From Streptomyces sp. GESEQ-35 (GTDB taxonomy: Bacteria; Actinomycetota; Actinomycetes; Streptomycetales; Streptomycetaceae): a stretch of 64,000 nucleotides of DNA. The stretch covers positions 339,357 through 403,356 of the forward strand of contig NZ_JAFFSX010000006.1 in assembly GCF_017948485.1 (NCBI RefSeq). Direction: 5' to 3'. Below, one piece after another: positions 7,402-16,162 of this stretch. Within the stretch, counting starts at the first letter, position 1; every line of letters starts with the position of its first letter. A model generated the notes under the pieces. That model was not told the DNA's origin, did not search any database, and worked only from the letters and a program-made list of their open reading frames with translations. The translations under genes were made by a program, and so were the position numbers.

Positions 7402-8643
7402 TCAGGCGACGCCGAAGTACGCCTGGGCCGCCCGCACGCCCTCGGCCAGCGCGTCGATCTCGGCCGGGGTGTTGTAGACGTAGAAGGACGCGCGGGTCGT
7501 CGCCGGGATGCCGTACCGCCGCACGATCGGGCGGGCGCAGTGGTGACCGACGCGGACGGCGACGCCCCGTTCGTCGAGGATCTGGCCGACGTCGTGTGGG
7601 TGGATGCCGTCGACCGTGAAGGAGACCGCGCCGCCGCGGTCGGTGAGGTCGCGAGGGCCGACGATGCGGACGCCGGGGATCTCGCCGAGCAGGTCCAGGG
7701 CGCGGGCGGTGAGCAGGTCCTCGTGCGCCGCCACCGCATCCATGCCGAGGGCCCGGAGATAGTCCACGGCCGCCGCGAGACCCACCGCCTGGGACGTCAT
7801 CGGGACGCCCGCCTCGAAGCGCTGGGGCGGCGGCAGGAAGGTGCTGCGGTCCATCTCGACGATCTCGATCATCGAGCCGCCGGTGAGGAACGGCGGGAGA
7901 TCCGCGAGGAGTTCACGGCGGCCCCACAGGACGCCGATGCCGTTCGGTCCGAGCATCTTGTGCCCGGAGAAGGCCAGGAAGTCCGCGCCCAGGTCGGTCA
8001 CGTCCACCGGTCGGTGCGGCACCGACTGAGCGCCGTCGGCCACCACCAGCGCGCCGAACGCATGGGCCCGGTCGGCGAGTTCGCGCACCGGGTTGACCGT
8101 GCCGAGGACGTTGGACTGATGGCCGACGGCGACGACCTTGGTCCGTTCGTCGATCAGCTCGTCGATCCGGGTGAGGTCGAGGCGGCCCTCGTCGGTCAGC
8201 CCGAACCAGTCCAGCGTGGCGCCGGTGCGCTCGGCCAGCTGCTGCCAGGGGACGAGGTTCGCGTGATGCTCCATCTCCGTGACGACGATCCGGTCGCCGG
8301 GACCGACGCGGCCCGCGTTGCCCAGCGCGTACGCGACGAGGTTGATGCCCTCGGTCGCGTTCTTGGTGAACACGATCTCGTCCTCCGCCGCCCCGACGAA
8401 CCCGGCGATCGTGCGGCGCGCGTTCTCGTACGCCTCCGTCGCCTCCCCGGCGAGCTGGTGGGCGCCGCGGTGCACGGCCGCGTTGTGCGTGAGGTAGAAC
8501 TCCCGCTCCGCGTCCAGGACCTGGAGCGGTTTCTGGGTGGTGGCGCCGGAGTCCAGGTAGACGAGACGTGCGCCGCTGTCCATGGTCCGATCCAGAATCG
8601 GGAAGTCCTTGCGCAGCGCGTCCACGTCGAATGCCACGGCCAC
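7402..8643 (-). CDS. sufS: Cysteine desulfurase SufS
   Basis: A 413-residue PLP enzyme (group II desulfurase) that takes sulfur from cysteine for Fe-S cluster assembly. The N-terminus YLDSGATTQKP, the PLP lysine Lys229 in SGHKMLGP and the catalytic Cys369 in GHHCARP are at the positions expected from E. coli SufS. It is convergent with the arabinofuranosidase gene (14 bases apart) and divergent from a CGNR regulator. Usual partners (sufBCD, sufU) are absent from the window, so it may be a stand-alone desulfurase rather than the core suf operon copy. The start at 8643 gives MAVAFDVDALRKDFPILDR, the family's normal opening. Confidence 0.88.
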   Translation of the reverse strand: MAVAFDVDALRKDFPILDRTMDSGARLVYLDSGATTQKPLQVLDAEREFYLTHNAAVHRGAHQLAGEATEAYENARRTIAGFVGAAEDEIVFTKNATEGINLVAYALGNAGRVGPGDRIVVTEMEHHANLVPWQQLAERTGATLDWFGLTDEGRLDLTRIDELIDERTKVVAVGHQSNVLGTVNPVRELADRAHAFGALVVADGAQSVPHRPVDVTDLGADFLAFSGHKMLGPNGIGVLWGRRELLADLPPFLTGGSMIEIVEMDRSTFLPPPQRFEAGVPMTSQAVGLAAAVDYLRALGMDAVAAHEDLLTARALDLLGEIPGVRIVGPRDLTDRGGAVSFTVDGIHPHDVGQILDERGVAVRVGHHCARPIVRRYGIPATTRASFYVYNTPAEIDALAEGVRAAQAYFGVA

Positions 8644-8668
8644 TCACCTCTCACGGTTTCTGTGATTG

Positions 8669-8704
8669 TTCTCCGTGAGGCACGCTAGGCATTCTCACGG
8701 AGAA
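8669..8704. promoter_or_regulatory. Inverted repeat between sufS and the CGNR regulator
   Basis: TTCTCCGTGAG (8669-8679) and its exact reverse complement CTCACGGAGAA (8694-8704) are 14 bp apart, between the divergent starts at 8643 and 8719. A third partial copy, CTCACGG, lies at about 8650-8656. The arrangement suits an operator for the CGNR protein acting on both genes. Confidence 0.5.
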
Positions 8705-8718
8705 TCGCAACCATTAGC

Positions 8719-9324
8719 ATGAGAGCTGTGGATCACGACGCCCCCGTCTACCTGCACCAGCTCCCGGTCCCCGGCGAGGAGCGCTATGCCTCGCTGGCCC
8801 TGGTCAACACACGCTTCACGCTCAGCCACGGTGACGTCGACCTGCTCGACGACACCGGGTCCGCGCACCTGTGGCTCGTACGCCATGAGCTGCTGCCGGA
8901 CCGGGTGGCTCTGAGCGGCAGGCAGTTCGGCCGGCTCCTGGGGCTGCGGGAGGCGGTGCGGGCGCTCTTCGAGGCGTACGCCGGCCATGACCGGCCCGCC
9001 GCCGAGGACGTCGCCACGCTCAACTCCGCCCTCGCGGCGGCCCCGTCCACCCCCCGCCTGACCTGGACGTCCGACGGTCCGCACCGCGCCGACGAACCCG
9101 ACGCCGGCAACCCGGCCGCCGCCGCGCTCTCCCTCCTCGCCGAGGACGCCACCGACCTGCTCACCGGCTCCGAGGCCGAGCAGCTGACGGAGTGCTCCGC
9201 GCAGGGCTGCGCCCGCTGGTTTCTGCGCTCGCACGGAGCCCGGCGCTGGTGCACGACGAAGTGCGGCAACCGGGTGCGGGCGGCGCGGGCGTATGCGGCG
9301 AAGCGGGGGAGGGCGCAGCCCTGA
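8719..9324 (+). CDS. CGNR zinc-finger / ABATE-domain regulator
   Basis: A 201-residue protein with an N-terminal ABATE domain (about residues 15-150, predicted ligand-binding) and a C-terminal CGNR zinc finger: CSAQGCARWFLRSHGARRWCTTKCGNRVRA supplies the zinc cysteines and a basic DNA-binding helix. Proteins of this family are presumed stress-responsive transcription factors. It diverges from sufS with an 11-bp inverted repeat between them, so it may control itself and sufS. ATG 8719 has no clear ribosome binding site; the transcript may be leaderless. A paralogue is encoded at 61892-62452. Confidence 0.85.
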   Translation: MRAVDHDAPVYLHQLPVPGEERYASLALVNTRFTLSHGDVDLLDDTGSAHLWLVRHELLPDRVALSGRQFGRLLGLREAVRALFEAYAGHDRPAAEDVATLNSALAAAPSTPRLTWTSDGPHRADEPDAGNPAAAALSLLAEDATDLLTGSEAEQLTECSAQGCARWFLRSHGARRWCTTKCGNRVRAARAYAAKRGRAQP

Positions 9325-9401
9325 GCGCTCCGCCGGCTGTGTCCATATGCGGCTCCGCCGCGGGGCCGCGATGTGTCGTTGATCGTCTGCGGCGCCGTTG
9401 T

Positions 9402-9428
9402 GGCTGGTCGCGCAGTTCCCCGCGCCCC
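9402..9428 (-). repeat. Dispersed 27-bp repeat, copy 1
   Basis: Reverse-oriented copy (GGCTGGTCGCGCAGTTCCCC and onward) in the gap after the CGNR gene. Similarity continues on the left as CTGCGG (from 9387) and on the right into GGGGCGC. Five further copies occur in this window. Confidence 0.8.
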
Positions 9429-9498
9429 TTCGGGGCGCTGTCCAGCCCAGTAGTTAACTCGCTTGCGTGCTCCTGATGTTGATGTCACGATCCTCCGC

Positions 9499-9537
9499 AT
9501 GATGATGCGAAAGGCGGACCCCGAAGTCCTCCGGTGA
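9499..9537 (+). CDS. Possible 12-codon upstream reading frame
   Basis: ATG ATG ATG begins a short frame (MMMRKADPEVLR) whose TGA overlaps the GTG start of the DUF6745 gene as GTGA. Such overlap is typical of translational coupling and would explain why that gene has no good Shine-Dalgarno sequence of its own. The frame could also extend upstream to a TTG near 9463. No homologue is known to me; treat as tentative. Confidence 0.3.
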   Translation: MMMRKADPEVLR

Positions 9538-10745
9538 GCCGCGAGACGGCACGTCCCCGCTCCACCGCCGAGTGGGTTGCCCCGGCCCGCGCTCTGCGCG
9601 ACGACTGGCTGCGGCACGGACTCACCACCGGCCCGTCCGACCGGGCCCGGGCCGAATCGGCCGTAATCGATCTGTACCGCCTGCTGGGCGAGCCGCCACC
9701 CCGGTTCGTCTGGGTTCCGTCGCCCGCCGCGGCGGTCCGGGTGGTACTCGACGACCGGCGCAGTTTCCCTCGCGCCATTCTTCGCGCCTCCGCCACCGAC
9801 CTGCGCAAGAGCCCCGTGCCCGCCCGGCTGGCCTGCCTGGCCGCGGGCCTGCGCGAGCGCATGGACGGACGGCTGAGACGCGATCCATGGGCCAAGGGGT
9901 GGGACACCTCGCCCCGCCGGGACGGACCCGGCCTTTCACCGGAGGCGGTGCTGGCCGCAGGCGCGGACCGGGACACCGTGCTCCGGGCCTACGTAGACAG
10001 CCCGCTGACCACGAGCCTGCGCGACGCGATCCGAGCTCCCCTGCGCACCGCACTCCTGCCCACCGACGCCTTCACCCTGACCTGGCACGGCCAGCACGAG
10101 ACGTACTGGATCGCGCCCTACGAGATCCGCGCCCGCCTCGGCCTCGTCCGCTACCTCGACGCCGACGCCTTCCAACTCGGCCTCTGGGCCGACCTCGCCC
10201 GGTCGACCGGCTGGTGGTGGGCCGGAGACGGTGTGTGCGTCATGGCGGAGCGGCCCACGGAGCTGCACACCGAGCGCCTCGGCGACCAGGGTGAGCGGCG
10301 GCTCCACCATGCCGACGGACCCGCCGTGCGCTTCGCCGACGGCACCCGGCTGCACGCGCTGCACGGCACGACCGTCCCCGAGTGGGTGATCACGGACCCG
10401 ACCGTCGAGCGCATCCACGCCGAGCACAACGTCGAGGTGCGGCGCAGCGCCATCGAGCGCATCGGCTGGCACGCCTACGTCGAACAGGCCCGGCTGCGTC
10501 TTGTGGCCACCGCCGCCGACCCCGGCAATCCCGGCTCCGACCTGTACCTCTACGACGTACCACTGGACCTCTGGCGACGCCCCGCGCGCCTGCTGCTCAC
10601 CGTCAACGGCTCCGTCGAACCCGACGGCACCCGGCGCCGCTACGGCCTCGGTGTGCCCGACCGCTTCGACGACCCGGTCGCGGCCGCCGGCTGGACCTAC
10701 GGCCTGTCCGGCGAACAGTACGCGCGGCTCGTCCGCCGAACCTGA
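9534..10745 (+). CDS. DUF6745 domain protein
   Basis: A 403-residue soluble protein whose C-terminal 170 residues carry the DUF6745 signature: HHADGPAVRFADG, LHGTTVPEWVITDPT, NVEVRRSAIERIGW, then LYDVPLDLWRRPARLLLTVNGS and the final YGLSGEQYARLVRRT. Function is not established. The N-terminal half varies and contains Trp-rich WHGQHETYWIAPYEIR. It starts at a GTG overlapping the stop of a possible short upstream frame, and it is followed 26 bases later by a 149-residue gene in the same direction, so the two are likely cotranscribed. DUF6745 genes in Streptomyces often sit with small companion proteins like this. Confidence 0.8.
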   Translation: MSRETARPRSTAEWVAPARALRDDWLRHGLTTGPSDRARAESAVIDLYRLLGEPPPRFVWVPSPAAAVRVVLDDRRSFPRAILRASATDLRKSPVPARLACLAAGLRERMDGRLRRDPWAKGWDTSPRRDGPGLSPEAVLAAGADRDTVLRAYVDSPLTTSLRDAIRAPLRTALLPTDAFTLTWHGQHETYWIAPYEIRARLGLVRYLDADAFQLGLWADLARSTGWWWAGDGVCVMAERPTELHTERLGDQGERRLHHADGPAVRFADGTRLHALHGTTVPEWVITDPTVERIHAEHNVEVRRSAIERIGWHAYVEQARLRLVATAADPGNPGSDLYLYDVPLDLWRRPARLLLTVNGSVEPDGTRRRYGLGVPDRFDDPVAAAGWTYGLSGEQYARLVRRT

Positions 10746-10771
10746 CCCTGCGATCTTCCAAGGTGATGCAC

Positions 10772-11221
10772 ATGACCATGACCCTGTCCGAACTGACCGC
10801 CCGCACCGGACTCGACGTCCTCGACCACCTCGAACGGCAGGTCGCCGTCCCCGTCGTCGACGGAATACAGGCCCAGGGAGACCTCATCGTCATCCCCTAC
10901 GAGCTGGTGTCCGACGCCGTCCGGGTGCACTACGACCGCTGGGACGCCGTCCCCGCCGCCGGCATCGAACTGCTCCGCAGCGCCGCCGGCGGCAACCCGC
11001 ACACCCTCGTCGCCGACCCCGGCACCTGCCGCTGGACGACCTTCGTCCTGGACGACGAGGGACTCACCCTCGGCATGCTCGACACCTCGGCGGTCGCCTA
11101 CCTCATCCATCCCGAACACGGGGCGACCGGCATCGCGCCCGGCCGCCATGTCGTGCGGCGGCAGCGTGAACGCGTGACCGACCGGTCGGGTGGGCGGGGG
11201 TACCGGATGATCGCCGACTGA
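10772..11221 (+). CDS. Hypothetical protein, partner of the DUF6745 gene
   Basis: A 149-residue protein I do not recognise by family. Two parts are visible: an N-terminal region (about 1-60) with predicted helix and strand, and a C-terminal beta-rich stretch AYLIHPEHGATGIAPGRHVVRRQRER that reads like a beta-hairpin motif common in small Streptomyces proteins next to DUF6745. No signal peptide or membrane segment. The ATG at 10772 is preferred because AAGGTG lies six bases upstream; an ATG two codons earlier is too close to it. Spacing to the DUF6745 stop is 26 bases, suggesting an operon. Confidence 0.7.
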   Translation: MTMTLSELTARTGLDVLDHLERQVAVPVVDGIQAQGDLIVIPYELVSDAVRVHYDRWDAVPAAGIELLRSAAGGNPHTLVADPGTCRWTTFVLDDEGLTLGMLDTSAVAYLIHPEHGATGIAPGRHVVRRQRERVTDRSGGRGYRMIAD

Positions 11222-11240
11222 CGGGACTCGGCGGCCGATC

Positions 11241-11738
11241 TCAGGTCAGCGCCTCGAAATACGCCTTCTGCGCGGGGTAGTAGTCGCCGAAGTCCGGACG
11301 GGGTCCGCCCGTGCGCGCGGCGGTGAGCATGTCGAGGTAGTACTCCCAGCCGGGGCCGATCGAGCCGAGGTCCTCCGTGGAGGTGAGGTGGTGGACCAGC
11401 CGGAGCTCGGTGGTCCCGGCGGTCTGCGTCGCGGCGAGCAGCAGCTCCAGCGACCAGGAACCGGCTTCGTCCTGCGCCGACAGCGCCAGCCGACGCGGTG
11501 GCTCACAGGCCTCGATCAGGAGCGGGCTCCAGGGCGCCTCCTCCTCGAACACCATCTGCACTTCGACGGTGCGCCCGGGGGCCGCCTCGCCACGCCACGG
11601 TCCGAACCAGCCGGCCGTGCGCTCCGACTCGGTGACGCTCGCCCAGACGTCGTCGAGCGGGGCGAGGTAGGTGCGGGTGAGGATCAGGTCGAAGCCCGCC
11701 GGAGTGGGGACGAGCTGACCGGTGGGCTCGGGAGCCAT
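11241..11738 (-). CDS. SRPBCC (START/AHSA1-like) domain protein
   Basis: A 165-residue single-domain protein of the SRPBCC helix-grip fold. The AHSA1-type pattern is seen in LTRTYLAPLDDVWASVTESERTAGWFGPWRGEAAPG, the middle LVHHLTSTEDLGSIGPGWEYYLDML and a C-terminal helix. Such proteins bind hydrophobic ligands in a central cavity; the ligand here is unknown. It is convergent with the DUF6745 pair and divergent from argC. ATG 11738 gives a normal-length family member. Confidence 0.85.
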   Translation of the reverse strand: MAPEPTGQLVPTPAGFDLILTRTYLAPLDDVWASVTESERTAGWFGPWRGEAAPGRTVEVQMVFEEEAPWSPLLIEACEPPRRLALSAQDEAGSWSLELLLAATQTAGTTELRLVHHLTSTEDLGSIGPGWEYYLDMLTAARTGGPRPDFGDYYPAQKAYFEALT

Positions 11739-11820
11739 GCCATGTCCTCCTGCCGGCCTGCGGTCGCTGACGGTACGAACGTATCCCGCCGGTGACGGGT
11801 CGGCCCAGGCCGATCACGGG

Positions 11821-11850
11821 ATTGCATAAAAGTGCAGCGAAACGTATAGT
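11821..11850 (+). promoter_or_regulatory. argC promoter with overlapping ARG-box-like site
   Basis: TTGCAT (11822-11827) and TATAGT (11845-11850) are 17 bp apart. The -35 box is part of an imperfect palindrome, TGCAT-AAAA-GTGCA, at 11823-11836, which matches the AT-centred ARG boxes bound by ArgR/AhrC. Arginine-loaded ArgR, encoded as the last gene of this operon, would repress here. Confidence 0.7.
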
Positions 11851-11874
11851 CATGCCGTCCAGGAGGAGGATGTC

Positions 11875-12903
11875 ATGGCGGTACGTGCGGCAGTGGCCGG
11901 AGCGAGCGGGTACGCGGGCGGGGAGCTGCTGCGGCTGCTCCTGACGCACCCCGAGGTCGAGACGGGCGCCCTGACCGCGAACTCCAACGCCGGTCAGCGG
12001 CTCGGCGCGCTCCAGCCGCACCTGCTGCCGCTGGCCGACCGTGTGCTCCAGGAGACCACGGCGGATGTCCTCACCGGGCATGATGTCGTCTTTCTGGCGC
12101 TGCCGCACGGACAGTCCGCCGCCGTCGCCGAGCAGCTCGGCCCGGATGTGCTCGTCGTCGACATGGGGGCCGACTTCCGGCTGAAGGACGCCGCGGACTG
12201 GGAGCGGTTCTACGGCTCCGCGCATGCCGGGACCTGGCCCTACGGCCTGCCCGAACTGCCGGGTGCCCGTGCCGCGCTGGAAGGTTCCAAGCGCATCGCG
12301 GTCCCCGGTTGCTACCCGACCGCCGTCTCACTGGCCCTCTTCCCGGCGTACACGGCGGGCCTCGCCGAGACCGAGGCCGTGATCGTCGCCGCCTCCGGCA
12401 CCTCCGGCGCGGGCAAGGCGCCCAAGCCGCATCTGCTGGGCAGCGAGGTCATGGGCTCCATGTCGCCGTACGGCGTCGGCGGCGGCCATCGGCACACCCC
12501 CGAGATGATCCAGAACCTCAGCGCGGCCGCCGGCGAGCGGGTCACGGTGTCCTTCACGCCGACGCTGGCCCCGATGCCGCGCGGGATCCTTGCCACCTGC
12601 AATGCCAAGGCGCTCCCGGGCGTCACCCAGGACTCACTCCGCGCCGCCTACGAGAAGGCGTTCGCCGACGAGCCCTTCGTCCATCTGCTCCCCGAGGGGC
12701 AGTGGCCGGCGACGGCGTCCGTCTACGGTTCCAACGCCGTTCAGGTGCAGGTCGCATTCGACGAGGCAGCGGGCCGCATCATCGCGATCAGCGCCATGGA
12801 CAACCTGACCAAGGGCACCGCGGGCGGTGCCGTCCAGAGCATGAACCTCGCCCTCGGGCTCGACGAGACCACCGGGCTTTCCACGATCGGAGTCGCACCG
12901 TGA
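11875..12903 (+). CDS. argC: N-acetyl-gamma-glutamyl-phosphate reductase
   Basis: A 342-residue NADP-dependent enzyme catalysing the third step of arginine synthesis, reducing N-acetylglutamyl phosphate to the semialdehyde. The Rossmann motif AVAGASGYAGGEL starts at residue 6 and the catalytic cysteine is Cys146 in VPGCYPTAVS. It is the first gene of argCJBDR, with an excellent AGGAGGAGG ribosome binding site and an ARG-box promoter. Its stop overlaps the argJ GTG by four bases. Confidence 0.97.
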   Translation: MAVRAAVAGASGYAGGELLRLLLTHPEVETGALTANSNAGQRLGALQPHLLPLADRVLQETTADVLTGHDVVFLALPHGQSAAVAEQLGPDVLVVDMGADFRLKDAADWERFYGSAHAGTWPYGLPELPGARAALEGSKRIAVPGCYPTAVSLALFPAYTAGLAETEAVIVAASGTSGAGKAPKPHLLGSEVMGSMSPYGVGGGHRHTPEMIQNLSAAAGERVTVSFTPTLAPMPRGILATCNAKALPGVTQDSLRAAYEKAFADEPFVHLLPEGQWPATASVYGSNAVQVQVAFDEAAGRIIAISAMDNLTKGTAGGAVQSMNLALGLDETTGLSTIGVAP

Positions 12904-14051
12904 GTGTCACGGCAGCAAAGGGATTCACGGCGGCCGGGATCGCCGCCGGGATCAAGGAGAACGGCAACCCGGACCTGGCCCTCGTGGTCAACAACGGGCC
13001 CCGCCTCGCCGCCGCGGGCGTCTTCACCTCCAACCGCGTCAAGGCCGCGCCGGTGCTGTGGTCCGAGCAGGTCCTGAAGGGCGGGCAGGTCTCCGCCGTC
13101 GTCCTCAACTCCGGTGGCGCCAACGCCTGTACGGGGCCGAAGGGCTTCCAGGACACGCACGCGACCGCCGAGAAGGTCGCCGACACGCTGGGTCTGAACG
13201 CCGCCGAGGTCGCGGTCGCGTCCACCGGTCTCATCGGGGTCCTGCTCCCGATGGACAAGCTGCTGCCCGGCGTCGACACCGCCGCCGAGGCGCTGAGCGA
13301 GCACGGCGGTGAGAAGGCCGCCATCGCCATCAAGACCACCGACAGCGTCCACAAGACGTCCGTCGCGACGAAGTCCGGCTGGACCGTCGGCGGCATGGCC
13401 AAGGGCGCGGGAATGCTCGCGCCGGGCCTCGCCACCATGCTGGTCGTCATCACCACGGACGCCGAACTCGACGGCGACGTACTGGACAAGGCCCTGCGCG
13501 CCGCCACTCGTACGACCTTCGACCGCGTCGACTCCGACGGCTGTATGTCCACCAACGACACCGTGCTGCTGCTCGCGTCGGGCGCCTCGGGGATCACCCC
13601 GGAGTACGACGAGTTCGCGGAGGCCGTTCGCGCCGTCTGCGACGACCTCGGTCAGCAGCTCATCCGGGACGCCGAGGGCGCCAGCAAGGACATCAAGGTC
13701 GAGGTGGTGGGCGCCGCGACCGAGGACGACGCCGTCGAGGTGGGCCGCTCCATCGCCCGCAACAACCTCCTCAAGTGCGCGATCCACGGCGAAGACCCCA
13801 ACTGGGGGCGGGTGTTGTCCGCCATGGGTACGACGTCCGCGGCCTTCGAGCCCGACCGCCTGAACGTCGCCATCAACGGCGTCTGGGTGTGCAAGAACGG
13901 CGGCGTCGGAGAGGACCGGGACAAGGTCGACATGCGCTACCGCGAGGTGCACATCGTCGCCGACCTGGCCGCCGGCTCCGAGACGGCCACCATCTGGACC
14001 AACGACCTGACCGCCGACTACGTCCACGAGAACAGCGCGTACTCGTCATGA
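12900..14051 (+). CDS. argJ: Glutamate N-acetyltransferase / amino-acid acetyltransferase
   Basis: A 383-residue ornithine acetyltransferase that recycles the acetyl group from N-acetylornithine to glutamate. The precursor self-cleaves before the nucleophilic threonine, here Thr179 in GMLAPGLATMLVV, to yield alpha and beta chains. C-terminal landmarks NLLKCAIHGEDPNWGR and the final NSAYSS are typical. It begins at a GTG overlapping the argC stop (GTGA) and ends overlapping the argB ATG (ATGA), so all three are translationally coupled. Whether it also uses acetyl-CoA (bifunctional ArgJ) cannot be read from sequence. Confidence 0.96.
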   Translation: MSVTAAKGFTAAGIAAGIKENGNPDLALVVNNGPRLAAAGVFTSNRVKAAPVLWSEQVLKGGQVSAVVLNSGGANACTGPKGFQDTHATAEKVADTLGLNAAEVAVASTGLIGVLLPMDKLLPGVDTAAEALSEHGGEKAAIAIKTTDSVHKTSVATKSGWTVGGMAKGAGMLAPGLATMLVVITTDAELDGDVLDKALRAATRTTFDRVDSDGCMSTNDTVLLLASGASGITPEYDEFAEAVRAVCDDLGQQLIRDAEGASKDIKVEVVGAATEDDAVEVGRSIARNNLLKCAIHGEDPNWGRVLSAMGTTSAAFEPDRLNVAINGVWVCKNGGVGEDRDKVDMRYREVHIVADLAAGSETATIWTNDLTADYVHENSAYSS

Positions 14052-14956
14052 GCACTACTCGTAAGCACACCGCCCTGCCCAAGGCCCAGATCCTCATCGA
14101 GGCACTGCCCTGGCTGACCCGGCACAACGGCAAGACCGTCGTCATCAAGTTCGGCGGAAACGCCATGGTGAACGAGGACTTGAAGGCGGCCTTCGCCCAG
14201 GACGTCGTGTTCCTGCGGCAGGCCGGCCTCAAACCGGTCGTCGTGCACGGCGGCGGCCCGCAGATCAGCGCCGCACTCGACAAGCACGGCATCGTCAGCG
14301 AGTTCAAGGCGGGCCTCAGGGTCACCACCGAGGACGCCATGGACGTCGTACGGATGGTGCTGGCCGGACAGGTGCAGCGGGAGCTGGTCGGGCTGCTCAA
14401 TCTGCACGGGCCGCTCGCCGTCGGTCTGACCGGCGAGGACGCGCACACCATCACCGCCACCAGGCACCGGCCCCAGATCGACGGCGAGTTCGTCGACATC
14501 GGGCGGGTGGGCGAGATCACCGAGATCGACACGGGCGCGATCGAGGCACTGCTCGCCGACGGCCGTATCCCGGTCGTCTCGTCGATCGCCCGTAGCCAGG
14601 ACGACGGACATGTCTACAACGTCAATGCTGATACGGCGGCTGCGGCACTCGCTGCTGCGCTGGGTGCCGAAACCCTCATGGTCCTCACCGACGTCGAGGG
14701 CCTCTACGAGGACTGGCCGCACAGCGACGAGGTGATCAGCCGCCTCACCGCTTCCCAACTGGAGAAGCTGCTGCCGGAGTTGTCCTCCGGCATGGTGCCG
14801 AAGATGGAGGGCTGTCTGCACGCCGTACGCAACGGCGTGACCACCGCCCGCGTCATCGACGGCCGGGTCCAGCACTCGATCCTGCTGGAGATCTTCACGG
14901 ACGAGGGCATCGGCACGATGGTCGTGCCGGACGAGCCGGAGGGGGATGCCGTATGA
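14048..14956 (+). CDS. argB: Acetylglutamate kinase
   Basis: A 302-residue amino-acid kinase that phosphorylates N-acetylglutamate, usually the arginine-inhibited step. The substrate loops KFGGNAM (near residue 36) and HGGGPQI are present, as is the C-terminal MVPKMEGCLHAV. The N-terminal helix (KAQILIEALPWLTRHNGKT) is the extension typical of hexameric, feedback-inhibited forms. It overlaps its neighbours on both sides by four bases (ATGA). Confidence 0.96.
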   Translation: MSTTRKHTALPKAQILIEALPWLTRHNGKTVVIKFGGNAMVNEDLKAAFAQDVVFLRQAGLKPVVVHGGGPQISAALDKHGIVSEFKAGLRVTTEDAMDVVRMVLAGQVQRELVGLLNLHGPLAVGLTGEDAHTITATRHRPQIDGEFVDIGRVGEITEIDTGAIEALLADGRIPVVSSIARSQDDGHVYNVNADTAAAALAAALGAETLMVLTDVEGLYEDWPHSDEVISRLTASQLEKLLPELSSGMVPKMEGCLHAVRNGVTTARVIDGRVQHSILLEIFTDEGIGTMVVPDEPEGDAV

Positions 14957-16155
14957 CCGCCAACCAGGAACTGACCGCGCGGTGGCAGGGCGCGCTCATG
15001 GACAACTACGGCACCCCGCGGCTGCCCCTCGTGCACGGCGCGGGCGCGAAGCTGTGGGACGCCGACGGCAAGGAGTACGTCGACTTCGTCGGCGGTATCG
15101 CGGTCAACGCGCTCGGCCACGCCCACCCGGCGATCGTCGAGGCCGTGAGCCGGCAGATCGCGTCGCTGGGCCATGTCTCCAACCTGTTCATCGCCGAGCC
15201 GCCGGTCGCGCTCGCCGAACGGCTGCTTCAGCTCTTCGGCCGGGACGGCAAGGTGTTCTTCTGCAACTCCGGCGCCGAGGCGGTGGAGGGTGCGTTCAAG
15301 ATCGGGCGGCTGACCGGGCGGACGCACATGGTCGCCACCGACGGCGGCTTCCACGGCCGCACCATGGGCGCCCTCGCGCTCACCGGACAGCCCGGGAAGC
15401 AGGCCCCCTTCCTGCCGCTGCCCGGCGACGTCACGCACGTTCCGTACGGCGACGCGCAGGCGCTGGCCGCCGCGGTCACCGAGGAGACGGCCCTCGTCAT
15501 CATCGAGCCGATCCAGGGCGAGAACGGCGTCGTGGTGCCGCCGGCGGGCTATCTGAAGGCGGCGCGCGCGATCACCGCCGCCACCGGCAGCCTGCTGGTG
15601 CTGGACGAGGTGCAGACCGGAATCGGGCGTACCGGGCACTGGTTCGAGTACATGGCCCACGAAGGCGTGCTGCCGGACGTGATCACGCTCGCCAAGGGCC
15701 TCGGCGGCGGACTGCCGCTGGGCGCGACCGTGGCCTTCGGGCGGGCTGCCGAGCTGCTCCGGCCCGGCCAGCACGGCACGACCTTCGGCGGCAACCCGGT
15801 CGTCTGCGCGGCCGGACTCGCCGTTCTCGACACCATCGCGAACGACGGATTGCTGGAGAACGTCAAGCAGCAGAGCGAGAGGTTGCGCGACGGAATCGAG
15901 TCGCTGAACCACCCGTTGATCTCCCATGTCCGGGGTGCGGGCCTCCTGCTGGGTATCGTGCTCACCGAGCCACTCGCGCCGCAGGCGCAACAGGCGGCTC
16001 AGGACGCCGGTTTCCTGGTGAACGCGCCCGCCCCCGATGTCGTACGACTGATGCCGCCCCTCACTCTGGGCGACGACGAGGTGGACGCCTTCCTCCAGGC
16101 GCTCCCCGGGGTCCTGGACGCGGTGGCCGACGGGGACGGACGATCCGGGGAATGA
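14953..16155 (+). CDS. argD: Acetylornithine aminotransferase
   Basis: A 400-residue class III aminotransferase using PLP to convert N-acetylglutamate semialdehyde to N-acetylornithine. The PLP lysine is Lys248 in ITLAKGLGGGLPLG, the cofactor pocket shows SGAEAVEGAFK, and the conserved aspartate sits in LVLDEVQTGIGRTG. It starts within the argB stop (ATGA) and is followed seven bases later by argR. Length and motifs are normal; the same enzyme often also serves in lysine synthesis. Confidence 0.96.
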   Translation: MTANQELTARWQGALMDNYGTPRLPLVHGAGAKLWDADGKEYVDFVGGIAVNALGHAHPAIVEAVSRQIASLGHVSNLFIAEPPVALAERLLQLFGRDGKVFFCNSGAEAVEGAFKIGRLTGRTHMVATDGGFHGRTMGALALTGQPGKQAPFLPLPGDVTHVPYGDAQALAAAVTEETALVIIEPIQGENGVVVPPAGYLKAARAITAATGSLLVLDEVQTGIGRTGHWFEYMAHEGVLPDVITLAKGLGGGLPLGATVAFGRAAELLRPGQHGTTFGGNPVVCAAGLAVLDTIANDGLLENVKQQSERLRDGIESLNHPLISHVRGAGLLLGIVLTEPLAPQAQQAAQDAGFLVNAPAPDVVRLMPPLTLGDDEVDAFLQALPGVLDAVADGDGRSGE

Positions 16156-16162
16156 GACGACG

